Source: Pseudomonas sp. B6002 (GTDB lineage Bacteria; Pseudomonadota; Gammaproteobacteria; Pseudomonadales; Pseudomonadaceae). Taken from it: a DNA stretch of 64,000 bases. Both the position numbers and the translations under genes were made by a program. Under the pieces are notes generated by a model, which searched no databases, had not been told where the DNA came from, and was given only the letters and a program-made list of their open reading frames with translations. Shown one piece after another: positions 7,184-15,640 of this stretch. Numbering within the stretch: position 1 is the first letter of the stretch; each line of letters starts with the position of its first letter. The DNA lies in assembly GCF_013385985.1 (NCBI RefSeq), contig NZ_JACAOY010000016.1, forward strand, positions 1-64,000. The letters run 5' to 3'.

Positions 7184-8940
7184 CAAAAAATCTCCATCCG
7201 CCCGGTATTGGCAGTGGTCTGCCCCTCCAGCGGTTCGTTGTGCAATGCGTGAAAGAGCGCCCACGCCAAGTCGGCGTGGCCGGTGTTGTCGTTGCGGCCG
7301 GCGGTGTAGGTGAATTGGCGACCGCCTGCGGTGATGGTCTTGCGGATCGCCATCAATGACTGCGCCATGTCGGTCCAGCCGGCGTCGAACTCCAGCCGGC
7401 CCCGGTGGATCACGTCGTAGGCCTTCAGCACCAGGCGGGTCTTGACCTCAGGCGAATAGCTGAACGTGGTGACATTGGGGAAGAATTGGCGCACCAGCTG
7501 CGCCACGCCGCTACCCAGACCGGTGACGTCAATCCCGATGTACGTCACCCAATACCGATCGCAGACGGCTTTGATCACGCTCGCCTGCGCCGCGAAGTCC
7601 ATGCCTCGGAACTGGTGACGCTCCAGTACCCGGAACTTGCCCCCTGGCACCAGCGGCGGCGCGACCACCACCAGGCCCGAGCAATCGCCAGTTTCCGCTG
7701 GGTCATATCCCACCCACACCTGGCGATCACCGAAAGGCCGCATGGCAAACGGCTTGTAGTCCTCGGCCCACTCGACCCAGCTGTCGACCATGCAGGGCTG
7801 CAACACTGTCAGCGGGAAAATACTCGCGCCGTCGTCGACGAATTCGCACATGAGTAGGTTTGCGAACGCTTCGGGGCTGTACTCCCGCCGCAGTTCTTCA
7901 ATGTCGAACAGGTCGCAACCACCCTGCTCCGCATCAAGGATGGTGACGATCTGCCGCCATAACCGGTCTTCACAGAACCGGCCCTGCTGGAGCGCACCGT
8001 GGGATACGTCGACTTTGGTGTGCTGAGCCGCCGGCTTGCCCTTGTTGAAGCGCTCGCCCGTCCAGAATGTGTAGGCCTCATGGGCCATGGTCGACGGCGT
8101 CGAGAAGTAGGTTTTGCGCCACTTCTTGTGCATCGCCATACCCGAGGCAACCTTGTTCAGCTCCTCAAACTTGAACGTCCAGAAGAATTCGTCAAAGTAG
8201 AAATTGCCGTGGTAGCCCTGGGCCGTGCGCGCGTTGGTACCGAGAAAAAACAGTTCGGCGCCGTTCGGCAGCACGATGGGATCACCAGTCAGCTCGACGC
8301 CGATGACCTCGCGGGCAAACGCCTGAATGTAGCCACGGAACAGGTAGGCTTGATTCTTCGACGCCGACAAGAAAATCTGATTGCGCCCGGTTTCCAGCGC
8401 ATCAATAAACGCCTCACGGGCAAAGTAGTAAGTGGCGCCGATCTGCCGGCTTTTGAGGATGACGCGGGTGCGCTGATTGCCCGCCCGGTGCCAGTCTTTC
8501 TGGTAGTCGAAACACCCATCGATAAACGCTTCGCGCAGAAGCTCAATCTGGTCTTCGCTGATGTCGTTTTTCGACGTCTTTTTCTTCGGGCCTTCGTTGC
8601 GCTTGGCGAGGTTGGGGTTGAGTTCAGTTTCGGTACCGCCACCCTGAAAGCGCTGAATGCGGGCCTGTCGCTCCAACTGCCGGTGCAGCAGGTCGATCTC
8701 TTTGAAGTCCCCGCCGCTCTTGCCTTCCTTGAGGATCAGCTGCACCAAACGCGCTTCCAGCGCCCCGCCGATGCGCTCGACGTTATCCGCCCGGTCCCAC
8801 TCGTCGCGGGCCTTCCAGCTGTGTAGCGTTTTTTCCTTTTCGCCCGTAGCCTCGGCAATCTCGCAGATGCGCCAACCCATCCAATACAGGAACTTGGATT
8901 GGCGTCGGGGATCGATTGGGAGCAGTTCAGTCGTAGTCAT
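7183..8940 (-). CDS. P: terminase large (ATPase) subunit, P2 gpP family
   Basis: The 585-aa protein begins MTTTELLPIDPRRQ; an upstream in-frame GTG (8961) is possible but less likely. The N-terminus has a helix-turn-helix (ICEIAEATGEKEKTLHSW), then the ATPase with Walker A-like KSRQIGAT and Walker B NFYFDEFFW, and a C-terminal RNase H-like nuclease starting VGYDPAETGDCSG. It packages DNA into procapsids together with gpM. P and Q form a leftward operon diverging from O; a TTGTAG-N9-CTACAA dyad lies in the shared intergenic region. Confidence 0.95.
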   Translation of the reverse strand: MTTTELLPIDPRRQSKFLYWMGWRICEIAEATGEKEKTLHSWKARDEWDRADNVERIGGALEARLVQLILKEGKSGGDFKEIDLLHRQLERQARIQRFQGGGTETELNPNLAKRNEGPKKKTSKNDISEDQIELLREAFIDGCFDYQKDWHRAGNQRTRVILKSRQIGATYYFAREAFIDALETGRNQIFLSASKNQAYLFRGYIQAFAREVIGVELTGDPIVLPNGAELFFLGTNARTAQGYHGNFYFDEFFWTFKFEELNKVASGMAMHKKWRKTYFSTPSTMAHEAYTFWTGERFNKGKPAAQHTKVDVSHGALQQGRFCEDRLWRQIVTILDAEQGGCDLFDIEELRREYSPEAFANLLMCEFVDDGASIFPLTVLQPCMVDSWVEWAEDYKPFAMRPFGDRQVWVGYDPAETGDCSGLVVVAPPLVPGGKFRVLERHQFRGMDFAAQASVIKAVCDRYWVTYIGIDVTGLGSGVAQLVRQFFPNVTTFSYSPEVKTRLVLKAYDVIHRGRLEFDAGWTDMAQSLMAIRKTITAGGRQFTYTAGRNDNTGHADLAWALFHALHNEPLEGQTTANTGRMEIF

Positions 8941-8986
8941 GGCCGCGATGCTGCCGCCCACGCCTGCGAGTCAGTAGCGCCGCCCC

Positions 8987-9007
8987 TTGTAGTCCCGCTC
9001 TCTACAA
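8987..9007. promoter_or_regulatory. Ogr-type activator site between divergent P and O operons
   Basis: Perfect dyad TTGTAG (8987-8992) - N9 - CTACAA (9002-9007), giving TGT-N13-ACA. The same arrangement occurs before FI (21798-21818) and, less perfectly, before V (16470-16488). P2 late promoters carry TGT-N12-ACA near -55, bound by the zinc-finger activator Ogr. One site here could serve both divergent operons. Confidence 0.65.
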
Positions 9008-9095
9008 TCCCGTCCCGTTGCCGCAACTCGCGCGCGTCACGACCATGCCCCTCATTGCAACGCACTTAGCGCCCAACGCATTGAGGATTCCCGGC

Positions 9096-9926
9096 ATGAA
9101 GAAATTCCGCAGTAATTGGTTCCGCGTCGCCGTCGAGGGCGCTACCTCGGACAAGCGCACCATCAAACGTAGCTGGCTGGAACAGGCGGCGAAGAACTTC
9201 AACCCATCCACCTACGGTGCCCGCATCTGGCTGGAGCACTTCCGCAGCCTGCTTCCCGACAGCCCTTTCAAGGCCTACGGTGACGTGCTCGCGGTCAAGA
9301 CCGAAGAAGTGGAAATCAACGGCCAGAAGAAGCTGGCCCTGTTCGCCCAGGTCGAGCCGACGCCCGATCTGATCGCCATGAACAAGGCCAAGCAGAAGAT
9401 TTATACCTCGATCGAAATCGACGACAGCTTTTCGGACACCGGCGAGGCCTATATCGTCGGCCTGGCGGTGACCGACTCCCCGGCCAGCCTGGGCACCGAT
9501 GTACTGTCTTTTTCCGCGCAGAAGCCAGAATCCAGCCCATTCAAAGACCGTCATTACTCCGCGACGTCGATGTTCACCGAGGCAGTGGAAACCGAGTTGC
9601 TGTTTGAGGAAATCGAGGACAAACCCAGCCTCGGCGCCCAGCTCTTCAGCAAGGTGCAGGCACTGCTCGGCGGCAAACAGGCGAAGGACGATGCTGAATT
9701 CGCCCAGATCGGCCAGGCCGTCGAAGCGATTGCCGACCACGTCAAGGATCTGCCTGATCAGTTGGCCGCCGAGATGAAATTCTCCGGAGAACTGAACACC
9801 AAGGTTGAGCAACTGAGCAAAGACCTGGTCGAGCTGAAAACCACCCTCGGCAAAACCCAAGACCACTCCCAAACCCAGCGCCCACCGGTAACCGGCGGCG
9901 GCAAAACAGCCCTGGCTGAATTCTGA
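9096..9926 (+). CDS. O: capsid scaffolding protein / prohead protease, P2 gpO family
   Basis: The 276-aa protein starts MKKFRSNWFRVAVEG, with GAGGA about 8 nt before the ATG. The N-terminal half is the serine protease domain typical of gpO (GPO family: ARIWLEHFR, DVLAVKTEEV, TSIEIDDSF). The C-terminal part is a charged helical scaffold (LNTKVEQLSKDLVELKTTLG). It shapes the procapsid, cleaves the capsid protein and is itself removed. It is the first gene of the rightward capsid operon. Confidence 0.92.
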   Translation: MKKFRSNWFRVAVEGATSDKRTIKRSWLEQAAKNFNPSTYGARIWLEHFRSLLPDSPFKAYGDVLAVKTEEVEINGQKKLALFAQVEPTPDLIAMNKAKQKIYTSIEIDDSFSDTGEAYIVGLAVTDSPASLGTDVLSFSAQKPESSPFKDRHYSATSMFTEAVETELLFEEIEDKPSLGAQLFSKVQALLGGKQAKDDAEFAQIGQAVEAIADHVKDLPDQLAAEMKFSGELNTKVEQLSKDLVELKTTLGKTQDHSQTQRPPVTGGGKTALAEF

Positions 9927-9966
9927 CCTGCGGCCTACACCGCCCAGCCCACTATCGGAGACACCC

Positions 9967-10989
9967 ATGCGTAACGACACTCGAAAACTCTTCACCGGCT
10001 ACCTCAGCCAGGTCGCACAGCTCAACGGTGTTGAATCGGCCACCGCCACATTCAGCGTCGATCCAACAATCCAGCAGCGCCTGGAAACCAAGATTCAGGA
10101 GTCGAGCGAATTCCTGACCAAGGTCAACGTCATCGGCGTTGATGAACAGGAAGGCGAAAAGGTCGGACTGGGCGTAGGCGGCACCGTTGCCAGTCGTACC
10201 AACACCAACGTCAAAAAACGTGAGCCGCGCAGCATTGGTACTCTGTCGAGCGACAAGTACAAGGCCGAACAAACTGACTTCGACACCTTCGTAAGCTACA
10301 AACAGCTCGACGCCTGGGCCAAGTTCCCGGACTTCCAAACCCGCCTGTCCAGCGCCATCGCCCAACGTCAGGCGCTCGACCGTATCCAGATCGGTTTTTA
10401 CGGCGTTTCGGCCGCAGAGCAAACCGACCGCACCACGCACCCACTGTTGGAAGACGTCAACATCGGCTGGCTCCAGCAGTACCGCACCCACGCACCCGAC
10501 CGCGTGCTGAAGGAAGGCGCCGTCGCCGGCAAGATCACCATTGGCAAAACCGGCGACTTCAAGAACATCGACGCCCTGGTCTACGACGCCATCCAGTTGC
10601 TTGACCCTTGGTACCGCCGCAACCCTGGCTTGGTGGTGCTGACCGGCCGCGAGCTGGTCCACGACAAGTTCCTGGCCCTGGTCAACAAAGACCAGGACGC
10701 GACCAACACCCTGGCGAGCGACCTGATCATCTCGCAACGCCGCGTCGGTGGTTTGCCGCTGTACGAGGTGCCGTACATCCCCGAAGGCACGATCCTCATC
10801 ACCACCTTCGCCAACCTGTCGGTGTATTGGCAGATCGGCGGTCGCCGCCGCTACCTCAAGGAAGAGCCAGAGTGGAACCGCGTGAGCAACTTCGAATCGT
10901 CGAACGAGGCGTATGTGGTCGAGGAATACGGCCTGGGCTGCCTGCTGGAAAACATCAAGCCGGTTGAAGACGCAGGCAGCGAGGGTTAA
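9967..10989 (+). CDS. N: major capsid protein, P2 gpN family
   Basis: The 340-aa protein (MRNDTRKLFTGYLSQVAQLNG) matches the gpN family in length and landmarks: an N-terminal helical segment removed by the gpO protease, the conserved GLGVGGTVASRTNT, and a C-terminal RVSNFESSNEAYVVEEYG. It builds the icosahedral head. It lies between O and M as in P2 and has the GC-rich codon use of the rest of the late block. Confidence 0.96.
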   Translation: MRNDTRKLFTGYLSQVAQLNGVESATATFSVDPTIQQRLETKIQESSEFLTKVNVIGVDEQEGEKVGLGVGGTVASRTNTNVKKREPRSIGTLSSDKYKAEQTDFDTFVSYKQLDAWAKFPDFQTRLSSAIAQRQALDRIQIGFYGVSAAEQTDRTTHPLLEDVNIGWLQQYRTHAPDRVLKEGAVAGKITIGKTGDFKNIDALVYDAIQLLDPWYRRNPGLVVLTGRELVHDKFLALVNKDQDATNTLASDLIISQRRVGGLPLYEVPYIPEGTILITTFANLSVYWQIGGRRRYLKEEPEWNRVSNFESSNEAYVVEEYGLGCLLENIKPVEDAGSEG

Positions 10990-10993
10990 CCCC

Positions 10994-11695
10994 ATGGCAC
11001 TTAGCATCGCCCAAGCCCACCAGCGCCGCGCACGCGCGGCCATGGAGGCAGCGAAAACGGCACCACAGCAATCCATGGCCGGCGCCACCGCCTACGAGCA
11101 TCAGTTGAATCAGTTGCTTCAGGATCGGCTTCGTCTGAAAGCGATTCAGTCCACCGCCGCAAAAGAAGCACTCAAGCCACAGTTGCTGCCCCAGTACGTC
11201 CCCTATGTCGAGGGCGTGCTTGCAGCCGGCAACGGTGCCCAGGACGACGTTCTGACCACCATCATGGTTTGGCGGATCGATGCCGGTGAATACAGCGGCG
11301 CCTTGGACATCGCCGACTACGTGCTCAAGCACAAGCTGATCATGCCCGACCGTTTCGAGCGCACCACCGGTTGCCTCGTCGCAGAAGAAATCGCCACCGC
11401 CGCACTGAAAGCGCAAAAAACCAACGGAAGTTTCGACCTGAACATCTTGCATCGCACCGTTGAGCTGACCGACGACGAAGACATGCCAGACCAAGCCCGC
11501 GCCAAGCTCTACCTGGCAACGGGCCGCGCCACGGTGCACGGCATCACAGCGGAGGAACCCGGTCAGCCGGGACAGGTTCAAGCCGGTATCGACCTGCTCA
11601 AGCGCGCCATCGAGCTGCACGACAGCTGCGGCGGCAAGAAGGATTTGGACGGCGCCGAACGCCTCCTGAAAAAACATACTGCCACCGGTAGTTAA
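10994..11695 (+). CDS. M: terminase small (endonuclease) subunit, P2 gpM family
   Basis: The 233-aa protein starts MALSIAQAHQRRARAAM five bases after the end of N. It has the gpM pattern of an Arg-rich N-terminus and the central DVLTTIMVWRIDAGEYSGALD segment. With gpP it recognises and cuts cos. In this P2 class the small subunit holds the cos-cleaving activity. The C-terminal third contains tetratricopeptide-like helices (ARAKLYLATGRAT). Confidence 0.93.
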   Translation: MALSIAQAHQRRARAAMEAAKTAPQQSMAGATAYEHQLNQLLQDRLRLKAIQSTAAKEALKPQLLPQYVPYVEGVLAAGNGAQDDVLTTIMVWRIDAGEYSGALDIADYVLKHKLIMPDRFERTTGCLVAEEIATAALKAQKTNGSFDLNILHRTVELTDDEDMPDQARAKLYLATGRATVHGITAEEPGQPGQVQAGIDLLKRAIELHDSCGGKKDLDGAERLLKKHTATGS

Positions 11696-11799
11696 CCGAG
11701 CGTCCCCACGCACCCCGCCGGCTCGGGGCGGATCGGCCAGGCCGCTCCTCCTGAACGTGAAGCCCCGACCACCGGCGACCTATTTTTGAGTGCCGTTCC

Positions 11800-12261
11800 A
11801 TGAGCGCATTTGTAGCCAGCGGCCCAGTCACCGGCGGTCACATCAACACCGATCCATTCTGGCCTTCGATCGATCTGGACGACTTGCGCGCCACCCTGCG
11901 CATCGACTCCAGCGTCACCCCGGCCCGCCTGGAGACTGCCGTGATCGCTGCCGCCATCAACCTCAACCGTGAGTTGAAGCTGTGGAAGGCCAAACAACAG
12001 GCCGCCGGCTACGCCACGTTGGCAGATGTGCCTGACGACATGATCAACGACGTGTCGGTCCAGGCTCACCTGTACCGCCGCGCGATCGAGGCCGGTACCG
12101 GCGCCGAAGTCTGCGAGCGGTACCGCGACTACAGCGCGACCAACACCGGCAGCGACAAAGCCGAAGAAACCACCCCAACCATCGACGACTACCGCCGCGA
12201 TCTGCGCTGGGCCGTCCGCGACTTCCTCGGGATCAGCCGCACCACAGTGGAGCTGATCTGA
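11800..12261 (+). CDS. L: head completion/stabilisation protein, P2 gpL family
   Basis: The 153-aa protein contains FWPSIDLDDLRATLRIDSSVT and a C-terminal DDYRRDLRWAVRDFLGISRTTVELI, characteristic of gpL. It caps the portal vertex after packaging and joins head to tail. The 104-bp gap after M holds no gene. Its TGA overlaps the X start codon (TGATG). Confidence 0.92.
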   Translation: MSAFVASGPVTGGHINTDPFWPSIDLDDLRATLRIDSSVTPARLETAVIAAAINLNRELKLWKAKQQAAGYATLADVPDDMINDVSVQAHLYRRAIEAGTGAEVCERYRDYSATNTGSDKAEETTPTIDDYRRDLRWAVRDFLGISRTTVELI

Positions 12262-12473
12262 TGCCCGTAGCCATCCGCACCAATCAAAACGACACCGTCG
12301 ACGCCCTCTGCTGGCGGTTCTACGGCCGCACCGCCGGCGTCACCGAGGCCGTGCTGGAAGCCAACCCCGGCTTGGCCGAGCACGGTCCGATCCTGCCGCA
12401 AGGCCTTGTCGTCAACATGCCCGAAGCCCAAACCAGCGCGCCCCAGCGGCAGATGGTGCAGCTATGGAACTGA
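12261..12473 (+). CDS. X: tail protein X, LysM-like
   Basis: The 70-aa protein (MPVAIRTNQNDTVDALCWRFYGRT) has the LysM-like fold of P2 gpX: a short N-terminal strand, the DTVDALCWRFYG helix and the GPILPQGLVVNMP strand. It is an essential tail protein of uncertain exact position. It is translationally coupled to L by a one-base overlap. Confidence 0.92.
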   Translation: MPVAIRTNQNDTVDALCWRFYGRTAGVTEAVLEANPGLAEHGPILPQGLVVNMPEAQTSAPQRQMVQLWN

Positions 12474-12500
12474 CCCCCTGCATCGAAGGAAAACCACACC

Positions 12501-12854
12501 ATGGCTGATCCGACTTCCAGCGTTGTGACTGGCCTGCTCATTGGTCTGGGCCTGTCTACCGTAACGCCCGTTATCGACGACGGGGCGCTATTCGGCGCCA
12601 TCCTCGGAGCCTGGCTGGTTACCAGTACCAAGCGCGACCTCAAAGTCTGGCAGCGGCTGGGCTCACTGTTCCTGTCGGCCGGCGTGGGTTACCTGTTTGC
12701 GCCCATGGCCTTACAGGCAATTCCGTTTATCACCAGCGGCGGCAGTGCATTTGTCTGTGCCCTGGTGGTCATCCCGATCAGCATCAAGCTGATGGTGTGG
12801 GTGGAAAAAGCGGACATCTGGGACATATGGCGTCGCATCAGAGGGGGCACCTGA
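12501..12854 (+). CDS. phage holin-like membrane protein
   Basis: The 117-aa protein begins MADPTSSVVTGLLIGLGL. It has three to four hydrophobic segments (about residues 8-24, 28-43, 52-70 and 78-98) and a charged C-terminal tail (IWDIWRRIRGGT). AAGGA lies upstream. It is the first gene of the lysis cassette, followed at 2 bp by another membrane protein and then endolysin and spanins, so it is probably one of a holin/antiholin pair. Which of the two is the true holin cannot be told from sequence. Confidence 0.75.
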   Translation: MADPTSSVVTGLLIGLGLSTVTPVIDDGALFGAILGAWLVTSTKRDLKVWQRLGSLFLSAGVGYLFAPMALQAIPFITSGGSAFVCALVVIPISIKLMVWVEKADIWDIWRRIRGGT

Positions 12855-12855
12855 T

Positions 12856-13134
12856 ATGCCGAACATCGAACTGGCCGTGCAGTTGATTACAGCGATCGCT
12901 TACCTGCTGAGTGCCCTGCGCCTGGCCTGCTACACCCGAGGCGATGCGCGGTACCGCCGCAGCATCTCGCTGTTGGCAAGCCTGTTTGGCGCCACGTTGT
13001 GCATCTGCGGTCTGGAGATCCTGCTGGAGCGCCAGCCCACCAGCCTCGGGCAGGCCGCTGCCGTCGTGCTGCTCTGCATCCTAATTTTCCGTTCACGCGG
13101 CAACGTCGCCGCCCTGTTGAGGCCCAGCGCATGA
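12856..13134 (+). CDS. second phage holin-like (3-TM) membrane protein
   Basis: The 92-aa protein (MPNIELAVQLITAIAYLLSAL) has three hydrophobic segments at about residues 4-22, 36-54 and 64-83, matching small 3-TM holins of Pseudomonas and Burkholderia P2-like phages. Its stop overlaps the endolysin start as ATGA. With the preceding protein it likely sets lysis timing. Confidence 0.75.
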   Translation: MPNIELAVQLITAIAYLLSALRLACYTRGDARYRRSISLLASLFGATLCICGLEILLERQPTSLGQAAAVVLLCILIFRSRGNVAALLRPSA

Positions 13135-13976
13135 CCACCACCCTTCGCCACGGCGACCGCTCGCAAGCAGTGCTGATGCTGCAAAAGAACCTCAACAAGC
13201 ACGGTGCCAACCTCTACCCTGATGGTGTGTTCGGCGACGACACTGAATCGGCTGTTCGCGCTTACCAGCTGAAAGTCGGCCTGGTCGTCGATGGCGCCGC
13301 TGGCGAAAAGACCCAAACCAGCCTGGCCGGTGGCGACTGCACGCAGATGCTGCGCAACAATGACCTGGTGGCCGCCGCCGAACGCCTCGACGTTCCGTTG
13401 GCGAGCATCTACGCGGTCAATGAAGTGGAATCGAAGGGCAAGGGCTTTCTCGACAACGGCAAGCCGGTGATCCTGTTCGAACGGCACATCATGTACCGCC
13501 AGCTCGCCACGGCGCGACATGCCGGCGATGACGCGGCAGAACTCAAGCGTCACGCGGACCAGCTCGCCACCGCCAACCCTGCCCTGGTCAACCCGAAGCC
13601 TGGCGGATACATCGGCGGTACCTCCGAACACCAGCGCCTGGCCATGGCACGCCTGATCGACGACACAGCCGCACTGGAGTCGGCTTCCTGGGGAGCCTTC
13701 CAGATCATGGGCTTTCATTGGAAGCGCCTCGGCTACGCCAGCGTGCAGGCCTTCGTCGCGGCAATGGCTGCCAGCGAATCGCAGCAGCTCGACGCCTTCA
13801 CCCGCTTCATCGAAACCGACCCGGTGCTGCACAAGGCTCTGAAGGGCCGCAAATGGGCCGAGTTCGCCAGGCTCTACAACGGGCCGGATTATCTGCGGAA
13901 TCTCTACGACACCAAGCTCCAGCGCGCCTACGAGCGGCACGCAGCCTGCGAGTGTGGCAAAGGGGTGGCGGCATGA
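13131..13976 (+). CDS. endolysin: peptidoglycan-binding plus N-acetylmuramidase domains
   Basis: The 281-aa protein is modular. Residues about 1-65 form a peptidoglycan-binding domain (GDRSQAVLMLQKNLNKHG, DGVFGDDTESAVRAYQ). Residues about 90-275 are an N-acetylmuramidase domain (DUF3380 type) with the candidate catalytic Glu in AVNEVESKGKGF, then PVILFERHIMYR and SWGAFQIMGFHW. It cleaves host peptidoglycan at lysis. No signal peptide is seen, so release depends on the holins. P2 K is a different enzyme; this modular form is common in Pseudomonas phages. Confidence 0.92.
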   Translation: MTTTLRHGDRSQAVLMLQKNLNKHGANLYPDGVFGDDTESAVRAYQLKVGLVVDGAAGEKTQTSLAGGDCTQMLRNNDLVAAAERLDVPLASIYAVNEVESKGKGFLDNGKPVILFERHIMYRQLATARHAGDDAAELKRHADQLATANPALVNPKPGGYIGGTSEHQRLAMARLIDDTAALESASWGAFQIMGFHWKRLGYASVQAFVAAMAASESQQLDAFTRFIETDPVLHKALKGRKWAEFARLYNGPDYLRNLYDTKLQRAYERHAACECGKGVAA

Positions 13977-14176
13977 TCGACTTCGACGCATTGCAAAAGC
14001 TGCGGGTAGAGGACGGTGACCTGCTCGTGGTGCCGGAGTCGACCGAACAGAGCGACATGGAGCTGCTGGCCGAAGCCATCCAGATCATGAACGGCGCTCG
14101 CGCCGTGATCGTGCGCGGTCCAATCAAACAGCTCGACACCGCGGCCATGAACAAACTCGGCTGGTACCGCGCATGA
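13973..14176 (+). CDS. small conserved phage protein in the lysis cassette
   Basis: The 67-aa protein (MIDFDALQKLRVEDGDLLVVPE) is coupled at both ends by ATGA overlaps, to the endolysin upstream and the i-spanin downstream. That makes it a real gene despite its size. It has no signal or TM segment. I do not know the function; the position suggests a lysis accessory role. Confidence 0.7.
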   Translation: MIDFDALQKLRVEDGDLLVVPESTEQSDMELLAEAIQIMNGARAVIVRGPIKQLDTAAMNKLGWYRA

Positions 14177-14616
14177 GCACGTTGCGCCAGGCTCTTTATG
14201 GCCTCGCACTGCTCGGCGCCCTGGTGCTGCTGATCTGGGTCCAAGAAACGCGTATCGACGTCGCTGAAGGTAAAGCTGAACGGGCACAGGATGCGACCAA
14301 GACCGCCCGCGAGGACGCAGACCGCAACTTGAAGACGGCCAACACCCTAACCGACACCCTTAAGCAGGAACGCGATGCACAGAGCACCCTGCGCGCCCAA
14401 CAGGATCAGTTGCGCCAAAACCTGGCCAAACGCGAGCGAACAATAGAGGAGCTGAAACGTGAAAATGACGACCTTCGGAAATGGGCTGATCAGCCTCTGC
14501 CTGACGCTGCTCGCCGGTTGCGCGAGCGCCCCGCCATCACCGGCGCCGCCGCTTATCGTGACTGGCTGTCCGGCCGTAGTGCCGTGCCACCTGCCGGCGA
14601 CAAGCCCGATCAATAA
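14173..14616 (+). CDS. lysB: i-spanin (LysB/Rz-like)
   Basis: The 147-aa protein has one N-terminal TM segment (about residues 6-24), then a long charged coiled coil (about 30-105, AEGKAERAQDATKTARED through REHTIEEL-like heptads) and a C-terminal periplasmic tail. That is the inner-membrane spanin layout. It spans the periplasm with the o-spanin encoded in an overlapping frame inside its 3' part and fuses inner and outer membranes at lysis. Confidence 0.88.
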   Translation: MSTLRQALYGLALLGALVLLIWVQETRIDVAEGKAERAQDATKTAREDADRNLKTANTLTDTLKQERDAQSTLRAQQDQLRQNLAKRERTIEELKRENDDLRKWADQPLPDAARRLRERPAITGAAAYRDWLSGRSAVPPAGDKPDQ

Positions 14617-14716
14617 CGGTGACCTCCTGACCGACGAAGACCGCGCCGAAGCCGCCTGGGCTGACTGCGCGGCGCAAGTCGACATGGTCTACAAACACCA
14701 GCAGGCCAACCCATGA
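14459..14716 (+). CDS. lysC: o-spanin (LysC/Rz1-like lipoprotein), nested in a different frame
   Basis: The 85-aa protein starts with GTG at 14459 (an ATG at 14465 is also possible). It has a lipoprotein signal ending LLAGC (lipobox), then a Pro-rich stretch (SAPPSPAPP). It overlaps the last 158 bp of lysB in another frame, the classic Rz/Rz1 arrangement. It is predicted to be an outer-membrane lipoprotein partner of LysB. Confidence 0.88.
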   Translation: MKMTTFGNGLISLCLTLLAGCASAPPSPAPPLIVTGCPAVVPCHLPATSPINNGDLLTDEDRAEAAWADCAAQVDMVYKHQQANP

Positions 14717-15195
14717 ATAAGCCGGAAAGCCTGCGCGCCCACCTCCTGGCCACCGTCGCCGAGTTCAAGCACAACCCCGACCGTCTGCTGATTTTCATCG
14801 ATAACGGCAAGGTCCGCTGCACTGCAGCCCACACCCTGTCGTTCGAATACAGCTTTGACCTGCAGATCATCCTTACCGAGTTCGCCGGCCATCCCGACAG
14901 CGTGATCCTGCCGATTCTAGGTTGGCTGAGCGTCAACCAGTCTGAGCTGCTGGACAACCTCGACAAGGTCAAAGACGGCATACAGTTCGAAGCCGACATC
15001 CTGGACAAGAACAAGGTGGACCTCAGCATTACCCTGCCGCTGACGGAACGGGTTGTGGTCGGAGAGGATGACCAAGGCAACACCACCGTGAAGCATCCGA
15101 ACGAACCGCAGTACGTGGCGGGCTACCTCGATCCGAACTGGAAGCCTGGAGCCCAGGGCAACACCAGTGAGTGGAGAGTCCCTGATGGCGAATAA
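14713..15195 (+). CDS. R: tail completion protein, P2 gpR family
   Basis: The 160-aa protein (MNKPESLRAHLLATVAEFKHNPDRL) contains the gpR landmarks SFEYSFDLQIILTEFAGHPD and ILGWLSVNQSELL. It helps finish the tail end that joins the head. Its start overlaps the o-spanin stop (ATGA) and its last bases overlap the S start. Confidence 0.92.
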   Translation: MNKPESLRAHLLATVAEFKHNPDRLLIFIDNGKVRCTAAHTLSFEYSFDLQIILTEFAGHPDSVILPILGWLSVNQSELLDNLDKVKDGIQFEADILDKNKVDLSITLPLTERVVVGEDDQGNTTVKHPNEPQYVAGYLDPNWKPGAQGNTSEWRVPDGE

Positions 15196-15640
15196 CCTGG
15201 AAGCGCTGGAAACCTGGGCGGCGGTGCTGCTGGATCGGCTGGAGCCAGGTGAGCGCGGCAAATTGGCTCGGAGCATTGGGCAAGAACTGCGGCGCAGTCA
15301 GCAGAAGCGCGTGATGGCTCAGGAGAACCCGGACGGGAGCAAGTTTGCGCCGCGTAAGCAGCGGAACCTTCGCGGAAAGCAGGGCCGGGTTCGTCGGAAG
15401 TTGGCGATGTTCAAGAAGCTGCGGACTGCGTCGTATCTGAAGGCTCGTGGTGATAGCAATAATGTGACGGTAGGGTTCACCGGGCGCATTGCCCGGATCG
15501 CCAGGGTTCACCAATACGGCTTGAAGGATCGTGCGGAGCGTGGTGCTCCAGATGTGAGGTACGAACAGCGTGAAATATTAGGATTCACTGATGCAGACAT
15601 CAACTTAATCAGAGACAAGATACTTTCGCACGTAAACTAA
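15185..15640 (+). CDS. S: tail completion protein, P2 gpS family
   Basis: The 151-aa protein starts MANNLEALETWAAVLL inside the end of R. It contains the family pattern RSIGQELRRSQQKRVMAQENPDG and a C-terminal REILGFTDADINLIRDKIL. It acts with gpR in tail completion. Its stop codon overlaps the stop of the opposite-strand DUF2971 gene (shared bases 15638-15639), showing how tightly that gene was set in. Confidence 0.92.
   Translation: MANNLEALETWAAVLLDRLEPGERGKLARSIGQELRRSQQKRVMAQENPDGSKFAPRKQRNLRGKQGRVRRKLAMFKKLRTASYLKARGDSNNVTVGFTGRIARIARVHQYGLKDRAERGAPDVRYEQREILGFTDADINLIRDKILSHVN

Noticed and set aside
7999-8826. 275-codon plus-strand frame opposite the terminase
   Set aside because: Antisense to a well-supported terminase gene and without start signals.
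9066-11713. Long minus-strand open frames (300-378 codons) opposite capsid genes O, N and M
   Set aside because: They arise from GC-rich third positions of the real plus-strand genes, have no ribosome-binding sites, and their translations resemble no protein family.
12930-13991. 353-codon minus-strand frame opposite the endolysin
   Set aside because: Same bias effect; the plus-strand endolysin has clear domains and ATGA coupling on both sides.
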